NCBI GenBank assembly: GCA_944330115.1
Contig: CALVIN010000008.1
Coordinates: 1-55,244, forward strand
DNA length: 55,244 bases
Direction: 5' to 3'
Source of the DNA: an uncultured Clostridia bacterium
GTDB lineage: Bacteria > Bacillota > Clostridia > Christensenellales > Borkfalkiaceae
The notes under the pieces were generated by a model. That model had not been told where the DNA came from, did no database searches, and worked only from the letters and a program-made list of their open reading frames with translations. Positions within the stretch are counted from its first letter, which is position 1, and each line of letters starts with the position of its first letter. A program made the position numbers and the translations under genes. Positions 1 through 7,232 of the stretch are shown here, piece after piece.

Positions 1-94
1 CACAATGGCCAAGTGTCGGATAGGAACGGCAAAATTTTTTGCACTTCTATTGCTTCTTTATCACACATAAGCAAAAACGCACGGCATTAAATTC

Positions 95-280
95 TAAATA
101 ACTTATGTCGCAAGGCGGGTTTCCCGCCGCAGCAGGCCCCAATTTGCGCATACCTGCGCCTGAGCAGGGTGAATTCGCGCGACTATACGCTCCGTGGGCC
201 CTTAAGGTCGCGCGAAGAGGGGCAGCGCCCCTCAAATTCACGGAAAATATCGCGCACGGCCTGCGCGAGATTTTCGTGAG
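95..280 (+). repeat. Family A structured repeat, copy A1
   Basis: Multi-hairpin element in a gene-free stretch. Stems seen: GGCGGG/CCCGCC (114-119/123-128, loop TTT); TTCGCGCGAC/GTCGCGCGAA (174-183/207-216) enclosing the conserved loop CCGTGGGCCCTTA; GAGGGGC/GCCCCTC (217-223/227-233); and a long terminal stem (239-278) with a CGGCC-containing loop. A2 (41,885-42,072) is almost identical except in the terminal stem. A3 (37,897-38,084) and A4 (37,549-37,724, minus strand) have different stem sequences that still pair. The 78-codon ORF over it is not kept in A3 or A4, so coding is unlikely. Confidence 0.85.
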
Positions 281-283
281 CCT

Positions 284-1150
284 TTACACTATTGTCTGTA
301 TACAGTTTATTATTATTCCTACAGCGACGCTTATTACATAGGTCACCACGATGAGGAGGATATTGCGCTTTAACTTTTTTCTGTTTTTTAAGAGCACTAC
401 AAAGCCAAGGCCGGCGTTGGCGCACAGGCCGGCAACACAGCTGCCGAAGAGCATGAAGCCGTCGATATACGTCTGCGTGATTATTACGCTGGAGGCGCAG
501 TTGGGAATGAGGCCTATCGCCGCGGCGATGAGCGGCTGGAAGTAGGGCCCGCCTATTATCAGCGAGGAGATGGTGTCCTCTCCCACCGCATAGATGATGC
601 AGCCGAGCACTACGTTTACTATAAGAAGATAGAGTGCGACGTTGAGCGAGTGCAGCAGCGGATCGATAAAGTATACCTTTATCTCCGACTTGCCCTCGTG
701 CTCGCGCCCGCACGAAAAGGCGTGTATGTCCTCGGCGGAGAGGCGGTTCGACTTCAGCTTTTCATCGGGCAGAATGAGGTTTGCCGCGTAGCCGACGAGC
801 ACCGCCACCACCAACTTTATAAGCACGAGCGGCACTATTACGCCCGAGTACGTTCCCCTGGAGAGCAGTATTATGAACGCCTCGTCGGAGGTGGCCAAAA
901 ACACCGCGAGCAGCGTGCCCGTGCGTATCAGCCCCTTATCGTACAGCTTTGCCGCCATTACCGAAAAGCCGCACTGCGGTATTATACCCGTCGCCGCGCC
1001 AATGAGCGGCGCAAAGTCGCCCTGCAATCTCTCGTGGTCCTGCGAAAATGAGGTTTTATGCTCGAGCAGTTCGATGAGAACGTAGATGACGAAGATGAAC
1101 GGGAATATTTTGAGCGTATCTAAAAACGCGTCTAAAATTGCATCCCACAT
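284..1150 (-). CDS. Putative heavy-metal/manganese exporter, ArsP_2-like (DUF2899) membrane protein
   Basis: A 288-residue integral membrane protein with about eight to ten hydrophobic segments. The opening (DAFLDTLKIFPFIFVIYVLIE, shortened) followed by a LEH motif is typical of the family annotated as putative manganese transporter or arsenic efflux protein. Two similar halves can be seen, each with a conserved glycine/proline segment: GAATGIIPQCGFS near residue 52 and AAIGLIPNCASSV near residue 210, suggesting an internal duplication with inverted topology. Both motifs carry Cys, plausible for soft-metal handling. Substrate is inferred from family naming only. The ATG has no obvious ribosome-binding site. 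It is monocistronic. Confidence 0.75.
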   Translation of the reverse strand: MWDAILDAFLDTLKIFPFIFVIYVLIELLEHKTSFSQDHERLQGDFAPLIGAATGIIPQCGFSVMAAKLYDKGLIRTGTLLAVFLATSDEAFIILLSRGTYSGVIVPLVLIKLVVAVLVGYAANLILPDEKLKSNRLSAEDIHAFSCGREHEGKSEIKVYFIDPLLHSLNVALYLLIVNVVLGCIIYAVGEDTISSLIIGGPYFQPLIAAAIGLIPNCASSVIITQTYIDGFMLFGSCVAGLCANAGLGFVVLLKNRKKLKRNILLIVVTYVISVAVGIIINCIQTIV

Positions 1151-1248
1151 AGTAAATTATTTATTTTGCCGTGCGACCCCTTGCCGTGCGGCTATACTAT
1201 ACATTATTAACCTTAAAATTTGCCGCTAAACGGCGAAGGTAAAATTTA

Positions 1249-1275
1249 ATGCCGCGGGGGTGCGCGGCATTTTTT
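1249..1275 (-). terminator. Intrinsic terminator after the ABC ATPase gene
   Basis: ATGCCGCG (1249-1256) pairs with CGCGGCAT (1263-1270). In the minus direction the hairpin is followed by TTAAATTTT; in the plus direction by TTTTT, so it may work both ways. Confidence 0.7.
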
Positions 1276-1332
1276 AAGCAGTTGCTATTCATTGAAATTT
1301 TGCCATGCCGTTGCAGGCAAAACTAAGCGCTT

Positions 1333-2562
1333 TTAACGGCGCTTTTTGTTCTTTGAGGGCGCGGGCGGGGTGAACTGCCTTATCCTCTCGTCCATCTCCT
1401 CCTTGGTGAGGGGAACGAACTCCGAATCGGCGTTCTTGGGGTCGGGTACATAGCCGCCGTCGCGCGAGAGCACGGTAAGCTGCGTTTCTCTGTCGAATAC
1501 ATACAGGCGGGTGAGGTCGAGGGTGAGCGAGTGAATGTCGCCATTTGCCGCCTTTTCCAAAAATACCGTGAGGCTGACATTTTTGGAGATATCTATCTCG
1601 CCGAGGCCCCTGCCGTCGACGGTATCAGCGCCGCACACGGTGCCCGAAAGCTGCGCGCCCTCCGCGTCCACCGCGATATCTTCGGGGCGGATGCCGAGAG
1701 TTACCTGCTTGCCCGTGTCCACATACTCCGAGAGGGTGGGCCAACGGTCGATGATGTTCTGAGGTACGGGCAGCTTTTTATCGTCGAACACGCAGTAAAC
1801 TATGCCGTCCCGGTTCTCTACCGTGGCGCGCTGAATGAAGTTCATGTTGGGGCTGCCCACGAAGAAGCCGACATAGGCGTTGGCGGGGTAGTCGTAGAGG
1901 TTTGCGGGGGTATCAACCTGCTGCACGAAGCCCTCTTTGAGCACCACTATCCTCGTGGCCATGCTCATGGCCTCGGAGATGCTCTTTGTGGCGAGAATGA
2001 AGGTGCCCTTTACGCGCGCCTGCAAATTTATGAGCACGCTGCGCATCTGGTCGCGCAGTTTATCGTCGAGGCCGGAGAGGGGCTCGTCTAAAAGGTACAC
2101 CTTGGGCTCCCTTACTATCGCCCTGCCGTAGGTGGTGAGCAGGCGCTGGCTTGCGGTGAGCGCCTTGGGCTTGCGGTAGAGCACGTCGGTGAGGCCGAGC
2201 ATCTCCGCCACTACCTTTACGCGCTGATTTACCACCGCCGAGGGCACGTTGCGCATCTTTAAGCCGAAGGCCATATTGTCGGCCACGGTGAGCGAGGGAT
2301 AGAGAGTATTTGAGCCGAACACCATGGCGACGTCGCGCTCCTTGGGTTCGAGTTCGTTTACCATTTTGTCGCCTATATAGATATCGCCGGTGGTGGGCTC
2401 CTCCAGCCCCGCGATTATGCGCAGAAGCGTAGACTTGCCGCAGGACGCGCCGCCCGTTACGGCGACGAATTCGCCGTCCGACGACGAAAAGTTGACGTTG
2501 AAGAGAGCCATTTTACCGGAAGGATATATCTTGCTTACGCCGGCGAGTTTTAAGTTTGCCAT
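1333..2562 (-). CDS. UgpC/MsmX-like ABC transporter ATP-binding protein with degenerate catalytic motifs
   Basis: About 409 residues, starting at the ATG at 2562 (MANLKLAGVSKIY) behind a GGGGTG site rather than the upstream in-frame ATG. It has the full layout of a CUT1 carbohydrate-importer ATPase: Walker A GGASCGKST, Walker B VYLLDEP, D-loop SGLDDK, and a C-terminal TOBE/OB regulatory region. Several normally invariant residues differ: the Q-loop reads VFGSNTLYP (usually VFQNYALYP), the signature reads LTASQ (usually LSGGQ), and the switch histidine is replaced (LATKS instead of VTHD). Walker A and B are intact, so nucleotide binding is plausible but hydrolysis is doubtful. No permease or binding protein is adjacent. 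It may be a regulatory or decoy paralogue of the shared sugar-importer ATPase. Confidence 0.8.
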   Translation of the reverse strand: MANLKLAGVSKIYPSGKMALFNVNFSSSDGEFVAVTGGASCGKSTLLRIIAGLEEPTTGDIYIGDKMVNELEPKERDVAMVFGSNTLYPSLTVADNMAFGLKMRNVPSAVVNQRVKVVAEMLGLTDVLYRKPKALTASQRLLTTYGRAIVREPKVYLLDEPLSGLDDKLRDQMRSVLINLQARVKGTFILATKSISEAMSMATRIVVLKEGFVQQVDTPANLYDYPANAYVGFFVGSPNMNFIQRATVENRDGIVYCVFDDKKLPVPQNIIDRWPTLSEYVDTGKQVTLGIRPEDIAVDAEGAQLSGTVCGADTVDGRGLGEIDISKNVSLTVFLEKAANGDIHSLTLDLTRLYVFDRETQLTVLSRDGGYVPDPKNADSEFVPLTKEEMDERIRQFTPPAPSKNKKRR

Positions 2563-3150
2563 TAAAGCACCCCGTATTTTTGTGGCAATTTGCCATATTA
2601 TTTGCTGTTTACCATTTAATAATAACATAAAAGCGCCGTCTTTTCAATCAATTAGCAACTTTTTTTTGATAACTGCGGATAAATTTTAGCCGCGGGAAAT
2701 TTTTGCTTGCCGCCCCTTTAGCAGGCCACCCAAAAGCGATGCCCTCGCCGTCCCTTATAGGGAAGGTGCCCCGCCCGCACTTGTTCGGGCGGGGCAGAAG
2801 GGTTCTGCCATCATCTTTAACCCTTCTGTCACAGTTACACAATAGTGCAACTGTGACATCTCCCCTGAAGGGGAGACGAGAGGAATGCTGCGCAACTTTC
2901 TTCGACGCTTGCTTTCAATAGTCATGCAATGAAACCCCTCCGCCTCTGCCGCATTTTGCGGCAGAGGCACCTCCCCTCAAAGGGGAGGTATATTCCGCCC
3001 CCCTTTTACACCTCCCCTTTGAGGGGAGGTGGGTTGAGCGCAGCGAACCCCGGAGGGGTTTCATTTACGCATTTAATGAGTTTACCAAATTTTTATGCTA
3101 TCGGGCGCAAAGTGTTGTGAAGTTGCGATAAATTGCGGTATAATTGAAAT
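2563..3150. repeat. Gene-free region with palindromic repeat modules
   Basis: The stretch holds several hairpins: GCCCCGCCCG/CGGGCGGGGC near 2780-2805, TGTCACAGTT/AACTGTGACA near 2827-2858, and CATCTCCCCT/AGGGGAG boxes. Positions 2925-3065 form a composite palindrome. An outer arm AATGAAACCCCTCCG (about 2926-2940) pairs with CGGAGGGGTTTCATT (about 3050-3064). Inside are a variable hairpin CCTCTGCCGC/GCGGCAGAGG and two CACCTCCCCT/AGGGGAGGTG hairpins. The same constant boxes recur near 5,110-5,210, 20,760-20,830, 26,404-26,490, 36,540-36,650, 37,808-37,870, 41,840-41,880 and 52,105. Confidence 0.8.
3115..3144 (+). promoter_or_regulatory. Promoter of queH, predicted leaderless
   Basis: TTGTGA (3115-3120), 18-base spacer, TATAAT (3139-3144). 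The expected start of transcription is 3151, which is the A of the queH ATG. No ribosome-binding site precedes the ATG. Confidence 0.7.
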
Positions 3151-3783
3151 ATGAATAAGGTCGATTTTGACAAACTTATGCAAAACGAAATTGCGGCGCT
3201 TGGCGGAAGGCGGGCAAAACTGCTGCTGCACAGCTGCTGCGCGCCCTGCTCCTCCGCCTGCCTCGAGAGGCTGAAAGAGCACTTTGAGATAACGGTGTTC
3301 TATTACAACCCCAACATCGAGGAGGACGAGTACGCGCTGCGCAAGGCCGAACAGATACGCTTTTTGAAGGAGACGGGCTGGGCGGACATACTCGACTGCG
3401 ACCACGAGGCGGAGAAATTTGCCGGGATAGCCGCGGGGCTGGAGAACGCGCCCGAGGGCGGCGCGCGGTGCTTGAAGTGCTACGAACTGAGGCTTGCGCG
3501 CACGGCGGACGAGGCCGAAAGGCGCGGCTTTGATTACTTTGCCACCACCCTTACCATCAGCCCGCAGAAGAGCTCGGCGGCGCTCAACGCCATAGGCGAA
3601 AAGCTTGCCGAGGGCAGAAAGGTGAAGTGGCTGCACTCCGACTTTAAAAAGCGGGGCGGATATCTGCGCAGCTGCGAGCTTGCGCGGGAGCATGAGCTGT
3701 ACCGCCAGAATTTTTGCGGCTGCAAAATTTCGCGCCTGGCCGCCGAACGGCGAAGAGAAGAAAATGACGGCGCGCGGCAATAA
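3151..3783 (+). CDS. queH: Epoxyqueuosine reductase QueH
   Basis: A 210-residue protein of the QueH (formerly DUF208) family, which reduces epoxyqueuosine to queuosine in tRNA, the last step of queuosine synthesis, as an alternative to QueG. The diagnostic cysteines are present: HSCCAPCS near residue 28, RCLKCYELR near residue 110 and NFCGCK near residue 190, the expected iron-sulfur/metal ligands and redox cysteines. The central YYNPNI and TLTISPQKS segments match the family. Length is normal. The ATG lies exactly at the predicted +1 of a consensus promoter and lacks a Shine-Dalgarno site. No other queuosine gene is in the window. Confidence 0.92.
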   Translation: MNKVDFDKLMQNEIAALGGRRAKLLLHSCCAPCSSACLERLKEHFEITVFYYNPNIEEDEYALRKAEQIRFLKETGWADILDCDHEAEKFAGIAAGLENAPEGGARCLKCYELRLARTADEAERRGFDYFATTLTISPQKSSAALNAIGEKLAEGRKVKWLHSDFKKRGGYLRSCELAREHELYRQNFCGCKISRLAAERRREENDGARQ

Positions 3784-3830
3784 ACTTACCTTGCGGGCAT
3801 GCAACCTTGCTGGCATACAAAAAATTACAG

Positions 3831-3859
3831 TTGAAATTTGCCGCACCGTGTGATATACT
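3831..3859 (+). promoter_or_regulatory. Promoter of the transcarbamylase-like gene
   Basis: TTGAAA (3831-3836), 17-base spacer, TATACT (3854-3859). The roughly 50-base 5' UTR contains a small GCGG/CCGC hairpin and ends in AAGGAAG as the ribosome-binding site. Confidence 0.7.
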
Positions 3860-3914
3860 TTAAATATACAGCAACTACTTATGCGGAAAGGCCGCAAATT
3901 TAAGGAAGAAAACT

Positions 3915-4853
3915 ATGGATATAAACCGCTATTCCCCCTCGTACATACTGAGCAAAAAGCACCTTATAGGGCTTTCGGACTACTCCACCGAGGAGATATT
4001 TGAATTTTTGTACGCCACAAAGGCGTTGAAGCGCAAGTTTGAGGCGCACGAAGAGACTAATATTCTGCACGGCACCACCATCGCCATGCTGTTTGCCGAC
4101 ACCTCGCTGCGCACGCGCTCGGCGATAGAGATAGGCGCGCACCAGCTGGGCGGCAGCTGCGTCGACCTGCCCTATAACGACAAGGACATGCGCGCCGGAG
4201 AAAACGTGAAGGACCTTGTGAACGTTATATCGCGCTACGGCGTGGGCGCGCTCGTTACGCGCGGCATTAACAAGAAACTTTTAAAGGAATTTACGGCAAT
4301 ATCTTCGATGCCCATAATCAACTCCAACAACGACGACTGCGCGCCCATTCAGGCCATATCGGACCTGTTCACCATATGGGAGAAGAAGGGCGAGCTTGCG
4401 GGCGTGAAGCTGGCCGTCGTTGGCAAGGTGACGAGCGTTACCTCATCATTTATAATAGGCGCGGTGAAGTGCGGCATGGACGTTTCGGTGGCGACGCCGC
4501 CCAGGTACGGCATGAAGCGCGAAAACGTGGAGGCCGCCGAACAGACGGGCAAAATTTACTTTACCGACAACCCCACCGAGGCCGCGCGCGACGCCGACGT
4601 TGTATATACAAACGCCTACCGCTACCATACGCCGATATCCGACGAAGAAAAAGAGGCGCTTGCGCCCTACCGCGTGGATGTGGGGCTTATGTCGTACTCG
4701 ATGCACAACTCGCTGTTTATGCATCCACTGCCCGCCAGCCGCGGACTTGAGGTGACGGCCGACGTTATCGATGGCAAGCACAGCATAGTTTATGACCAGG
4801 GCGAGAACAGGCTGCACGCCGTTAAGGCGATGTTTACGCTGCTTGCGAAGTAA
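3915..4853 (+). CDS. Ornithine/aspartate carbamoyltransferase-family protein of uncertain substrate
   Basis: A 312-residue protein with the two-domain transcarbamylase fold. The carbamoyl-phosphate motif is SLRTRSA (near residue 65; S-T-R-T-R in ornithine carbamoyltransferase), the later Arg is kept (VTRG), and the C-terminal half is OTC-like (HPLPASRGLEV, then YDQGENRLHAVKA). Two expected motifs are altered. The HPxQ motif reads APIQ, so the carbamoyl-phosphate-contacting His is Ala. The ornithine-binding SMG motif after the ADVVYTN segment is missing and reads YRYHTP. The family placement is secure; the substrate is not. No arginine, pyrimidine or purine catabolic gene is adjacent. A non-ornithine transcarbamylase or a pseudoenzyme are both possible. 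Confidence 0.8.
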   Translation: MDINRYSPSYILSKKHLIGLSDYSTEEIFEFLYATKALKRKFEAHEETNILHGTTIAMLFADTSLRTRSAIEIGAHQLGGSCVDLPYNDKDMRAGENVKDLVNVISRYGVGALVTRGINKKLLKEFTAISSMPIINSNNDDCAPIQAISDLFTIWEKKGELAGVKLAVVGKVTSVTSSFIIGAVKCGMDVSVATPPRYGMKRENVEAAEQTGKIYFTDNPTEAARDADVVYTNAYRYHTPISDEEKEALAPYRVDVGLMSYSMHNSLFMHPLPASRGLEVTADVIDGKHSIVYDQGENRLHAVKAMFTLLAK

Positions 4854-4914
4854 GTTCACGAAATTTTTGCGCGGCCCGCGCGGCATTTTTGCATTTGATA
4901 CCTCCCCTTCGTGG

Positions 4915-5080
4915 GACGAGCGAGGCATTTCATAGCACAGCGGACACCCGCTGTGCGTGCCGAATGAGATGAGCGAGGGCAAATGCAAGCCCGAGCGGTG
5001 ACCGAGCCATGCGGTATTATACCACACGCATGGCGAGACGGTGGGTTGAGCGCAAGCGAAACTCGGTGGGGTTTCACCGA
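4915..5080 (+). repeat. Family B structured repeat, copy B1
   Basis: Stems: GCACAGCGG/CCGCTGTGC (4935-4943/4948-4956), GGGC/GCCC (4977-4980/5089-equivalent loop AAATGCAA, ending near 4992) and GCCATGCG/CGCATGGC (5006-5013/5027-5034). Copy B2 at 20,598-20,785 on the minus strand keeps the linkers (CATTTCATA, GTGCCG, GAGATGAGCGAG, GAGCGGTGACCG, GAGACGG) but has GCACAATGG/CCATTGTGC, GCGC/GCGC and GCAGTGCG/CGCACTGC stems. Confidence 0.8.
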
Positions 5081-5304
5081 CTTATATAAGCATGTTGCAA
5101 ATGAAACCCCTCCTTTAATTCCTCCCCTCAAAGGGGAGGTAACTTTGTGGGTGATTCCCTCGAAGGGGAGGTGAATCAGCGGGGGCCCTCAAAGGGGAGG
5201 TGCAAATATGGTCGCGCTTAACGGCTGAAATAAATTCAGCCTTGCGCACTTATTTATTTTGTGAGTGATCCCCTCGAAGGGGAGGTACAAAATACGGTTA
5301 AAAA

Positions 5305-5335
5305 ATGCCGTGCGTTTTGCGCACGGCATTTTTTT
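5305..5335 (-). terminator. Bidirectional terminator after trmB
   Basis: ATGCCGTGCG/CGCACGGCAT (5305-5314/5320-5329) flanked by A-run on the left and T-run on the right, so it terminates trmB (minus) and any read-through from the left. Confidence 0.85.
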
Positions 5336-5402
5336 ACTATTCTGCTTCAATTCAAAACTCTGAATTCTAAACACTAAACACTAAACACTAAACTCTCCAC
5401 TC

Positions 5403-6083
5403 TCAACTCTCAACGCCGGGGCGGGCGACAAGGCGGAAGATCTTGCGGCCTTCGGCCATGAATTTTTGCTCGTGCTCGGTTATTACGTTGCCCTCAAACG
5501 GGTTAGCGGCAAGGTCGCGGCAGACTTCGGAAATTTCCCATCCGCACTCAGCAAAGCTCTGCAGGGAATAATCGAAAAAGGCCTCGTTATCGGTCTTTTG
5601 CCAAAGTTCACCGCCCGCACAGAGGAGCGAGCGGTAGATATTTAAAAAGCGCGGGTTGGTGAGGCGCTGCGCGGCGTAGCCGAGCTTGGGGAGCGGATCG
5701 GAAAAATTTAGATATATGCGCGAAACCTCCCCCTCCTTTATGTAGCGGGGCAGCACCTCGGCGGGGCAATTTATGAAGCGTACGTTTTTGAGCCCCTCGG
5801 CCTTGGCGCGCTCGCACGCGGTTATTATTACGTTTGAAACCTTTTCGACGGCGACAAAGTTTATATCGGGGTGAAGCGCGGCCATGCCGCATACAAAGCC
5901 GCCCTTGCCGCAGCCTATCTCTAAATGGACGGGCGCGTCATTTTTAAAGAGCACGGGAAAGTTTAGGTACGCCTTTATTTCGGCGGCCTTTTTCATGTTC
6001 TTTTCGGTGAGGTCGGCGCCCGTCATTATGTCTTCGCAGGCGGCGAGGCGGGCATCTAAATTATCTTTACGGTGCATTCTCAT
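5403..6083 (-). CDS. trmB: tRNA (guanine-N7-)-methyltransferase TrmB
   Basis: A 226-residue SAM-dependent methyltransferase that makes m7G46 in tRNA. The SAM motif HLEIGCGKGGF is near residue 57, followed by VAVEKVSNVI and the NFSDP motif near residue 128. The usual signature continues PWPKKRHxKRRL; here it reads PLPKLGYAAQRL, so the Trp, the His and most of the basic cluster are changed although the rest of the family pattern (TNPRFL) is kept. Function is probable but the altered signature is unusual. The gene has its own promoter with predicted leaderless initiation. Confidence 0.85.
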   Translation of the reverse strand: MRMHRKDNLDARLAACEDIMTGADLTEKNMKKAAEIKAYLNFPVLFKNDAPVHLEIGCGKGGFVCGMAALHPDINFVAVEKVSNVIITACERAKAEGLKNVRFINCPAEVLPRYIKEGEVSRIYLNFSDPLPKLGYAAQRLTNPRFLNIYRSLLCAGGELWQKTDNEAFFDYSLQSFAECGWEISEVCRDLAANPFEGNVITEHEQKFMAEGRKIFRLVARPGVES

Positions 6084-6090
6084 GGCACAT

Positions 6091-6120
6091 ATTTTAGCAT
6101 AAGGGCTGCGCGTTTTGCAA
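6091..6120 (-). promoter_or_regulatory. Promoter of trmB, predicted leaderless
   Basis: In the minus direction TTGCAA (6120-6115), 18-base spacer, TAAAAT (6096-6091). Predicted +1 is 6084, one base before the ATG at 6083. No ribosome-binding site. Confidence 0.6.
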
Positions 6121-6309
6121 ACAAAACGCGCCCTGCGGCAAACTTTAAGGGCGCGGACGGCGCAAATTTGCGCAAATTTGCACGATAAAAGCGGCTGTCA
6201 ATACCTTTGTGTGAAAAAATGCAGAATTTTGTTGTACTTTATTTTGCCGGCGCGCGTTTTTGACCGCGCAAATATGATTATAAATAGCCGTCGGGTGAAA
6301 AAAATCTAT

Positions 6310-6430
6310 TAAAAAAGGGGGAAATTATATAACTGAATACGCCATACGCCGAATTCTGCGTCGGCGCGCCATAATGCGCGGGGCGATGCGCGCGATAGAG
6401 GATATGTTCCCCCTTTAAAGGAGTGGAACA
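6310..6430 (+). promoter_or_regulatory. Structured 5' leader of the 6431 membrane-protein gene
   Basis: The 6084-6430 gap holds no gene. A closing helix AAAGGGGGAA (6314-6323) with TTCCCCCTTT (6407-6416) encloses about 80 bases. These contain the hairpins CGCCGA/TCGGCG (6347-6352/6361-6366) and GCGC/GCGC (near 6376-6392), plus a possible ATTAT/ATAAT helix. The 3' strand of the closing helix abuts the Shine-Dalgarno site AAAGGAG (6417-6423), so pairing could gate translation. It matches no riboswitch class I recognise. Confidence 0.5.
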
Positions 6431-7027
6431 ATGGATTTTAACGAGATCATCGCCCTGTACGGGATAGACGTTGTGCTTTTGACCATAGCAAATGCCGCGC
6501 TGAGCGAGCTTTTGCGGCGCACCGTTTTGAAAGGCAAGAGCAAGGCCGTGACTGCCATGGCATACGCCGCGGGCATAGTGATGTATATAATATATAAGAG
6601 TATATACGTTATGGACGCCATGTATGCCTTTGAAAATCTGGCATCCGTGCTTGAACACGGCATTTCGATAGGCACGCTCACCATGCTTGTGTGCTCGCTG
6701 ATAGACAGGTTCTTCGGCGGGGGCACCGCCGCCACCGCTACCGACACCATAGTGTGGATACTTAAAAGGTGGGTGAAAAGCGGCAGCGAAAAGGAGTGCG
6801 CCAACAAGATACTCGGCCTTTACAAGGCGGTAGAGGGCGAGCAGTTCAAGAGCGCGGCGGCCGATGTTGTGAGAGAATACGCCAAGAGCGGCGTGAGCGA
6901 GAGCCAGATACAGCTTGTTGCGGCGCTCGCCTGCGACGCGGCGGAAAGGCTCTCCGAGGCGGATGACGGCGAGGAACAACAGCCCGAAGCGGACGAAGAA
7001 GAAATAAGTCAGCCCGCAACAACTTAA
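6431..7027 (+). CDS. Hypothetical membrane protein with acidic tail
   Basis: A 198-residue protein I do not recognise. Three hydrophobic segments are visible (about residues 6-28, 38-60 and 76-96), then a soluble helical region with Lys/Glu-rich segments and an acidic C-terminus rich in Glu, Asp and Gln. The start ATG follows an excellent AAAGGAG site. The gene is monocistronic, between the structured leader and a strong terminator. The small size and three N-terminal membrane spans could suit a holin-like or signalling protein, but nothing supports a specific role. Confidence 0.75.
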   Translation: MDFNEIIALYGIDVVLLTIANAALSELLRRTVLKGKSKAVTAMAYAAGIVMYIIYKSIYVMDAMYAFENLASVLEHGISIGTLTMLVCSLIDRFFGGGTAATATDTIVWILKRWVKSGSEKECANKILGLYKAVEGEQFKSAAADVVREYAKSGVSESQIQLVAALACDAAERLSEADDGEEQQPEADEEEISQPATT

Positions 7028-7077
7028 AAGGCCCTAGGCATCGACAGGGGCAATTTTGCCATGTGACGCCGAGGGCG

Positions 7078-7118
7078 GGGCGGGCGGCGCAAAATGCGCC
7101 GCCCGCCCTTATTTTTTT
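7078..7118 (+). terminator. Strong intrinsic terminator after the 6431 gene
   Basis: GGGCGGGCGGCGC (7078-7090), loop AAAAT, GCGCCGCCCGCCC (7096-7108), then TTATTTTTTT. Confidence 0.9.
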
Positions 7119-7232
7119 GCATTTTTATATGCCGCCCGCGTACGCGGGGCGGCATATATCTTATATAAAGTTATATTTGCAGTATCTTACCGTTTTAGCA
7201 CAATTTTGCATAGTTTTATTTGTATAAAACAC

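Larger units (their letters stand above)
4854..5402. other. Gene-free region with family B copy and palindromic boxes
   Basis: Begins with a partial family A terminal stem (about 4856-4890) that may terminate the preceding gene through GCGCGG/CCGCGC followed by TTTTT. Next comes family B copy B1, then three CCTCCCCT/AGGGGAGGT boxes (5120-5210), then a segment near 5215-5250 containing GGCTGAAATAAATTCAGCC that recurs inverted near 37,746-37,782, then the trmB terminator. No coding sequence seen. Confidence 0.75.

Noticed and set aside
105-341. 78-codon and 91-codon ORFs over family A copies A1 and A2, with nearly the same product (MSQGGFPAAAGPN...)
   Set aside because: The frame is broken in A3 (stop after about 22 codons) and absent in A4, while base pairing is conserved in all four. 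Identity between A1 and A2 reflects DNA similarity, not protein selection.
183-713. Minus-strand 176-codon ORF overlapping the exporter gene
   Set aside because: Arg/His-rich shadow frame of the exporter gene at 284-1150, which has a clear membrane-protein pattern.
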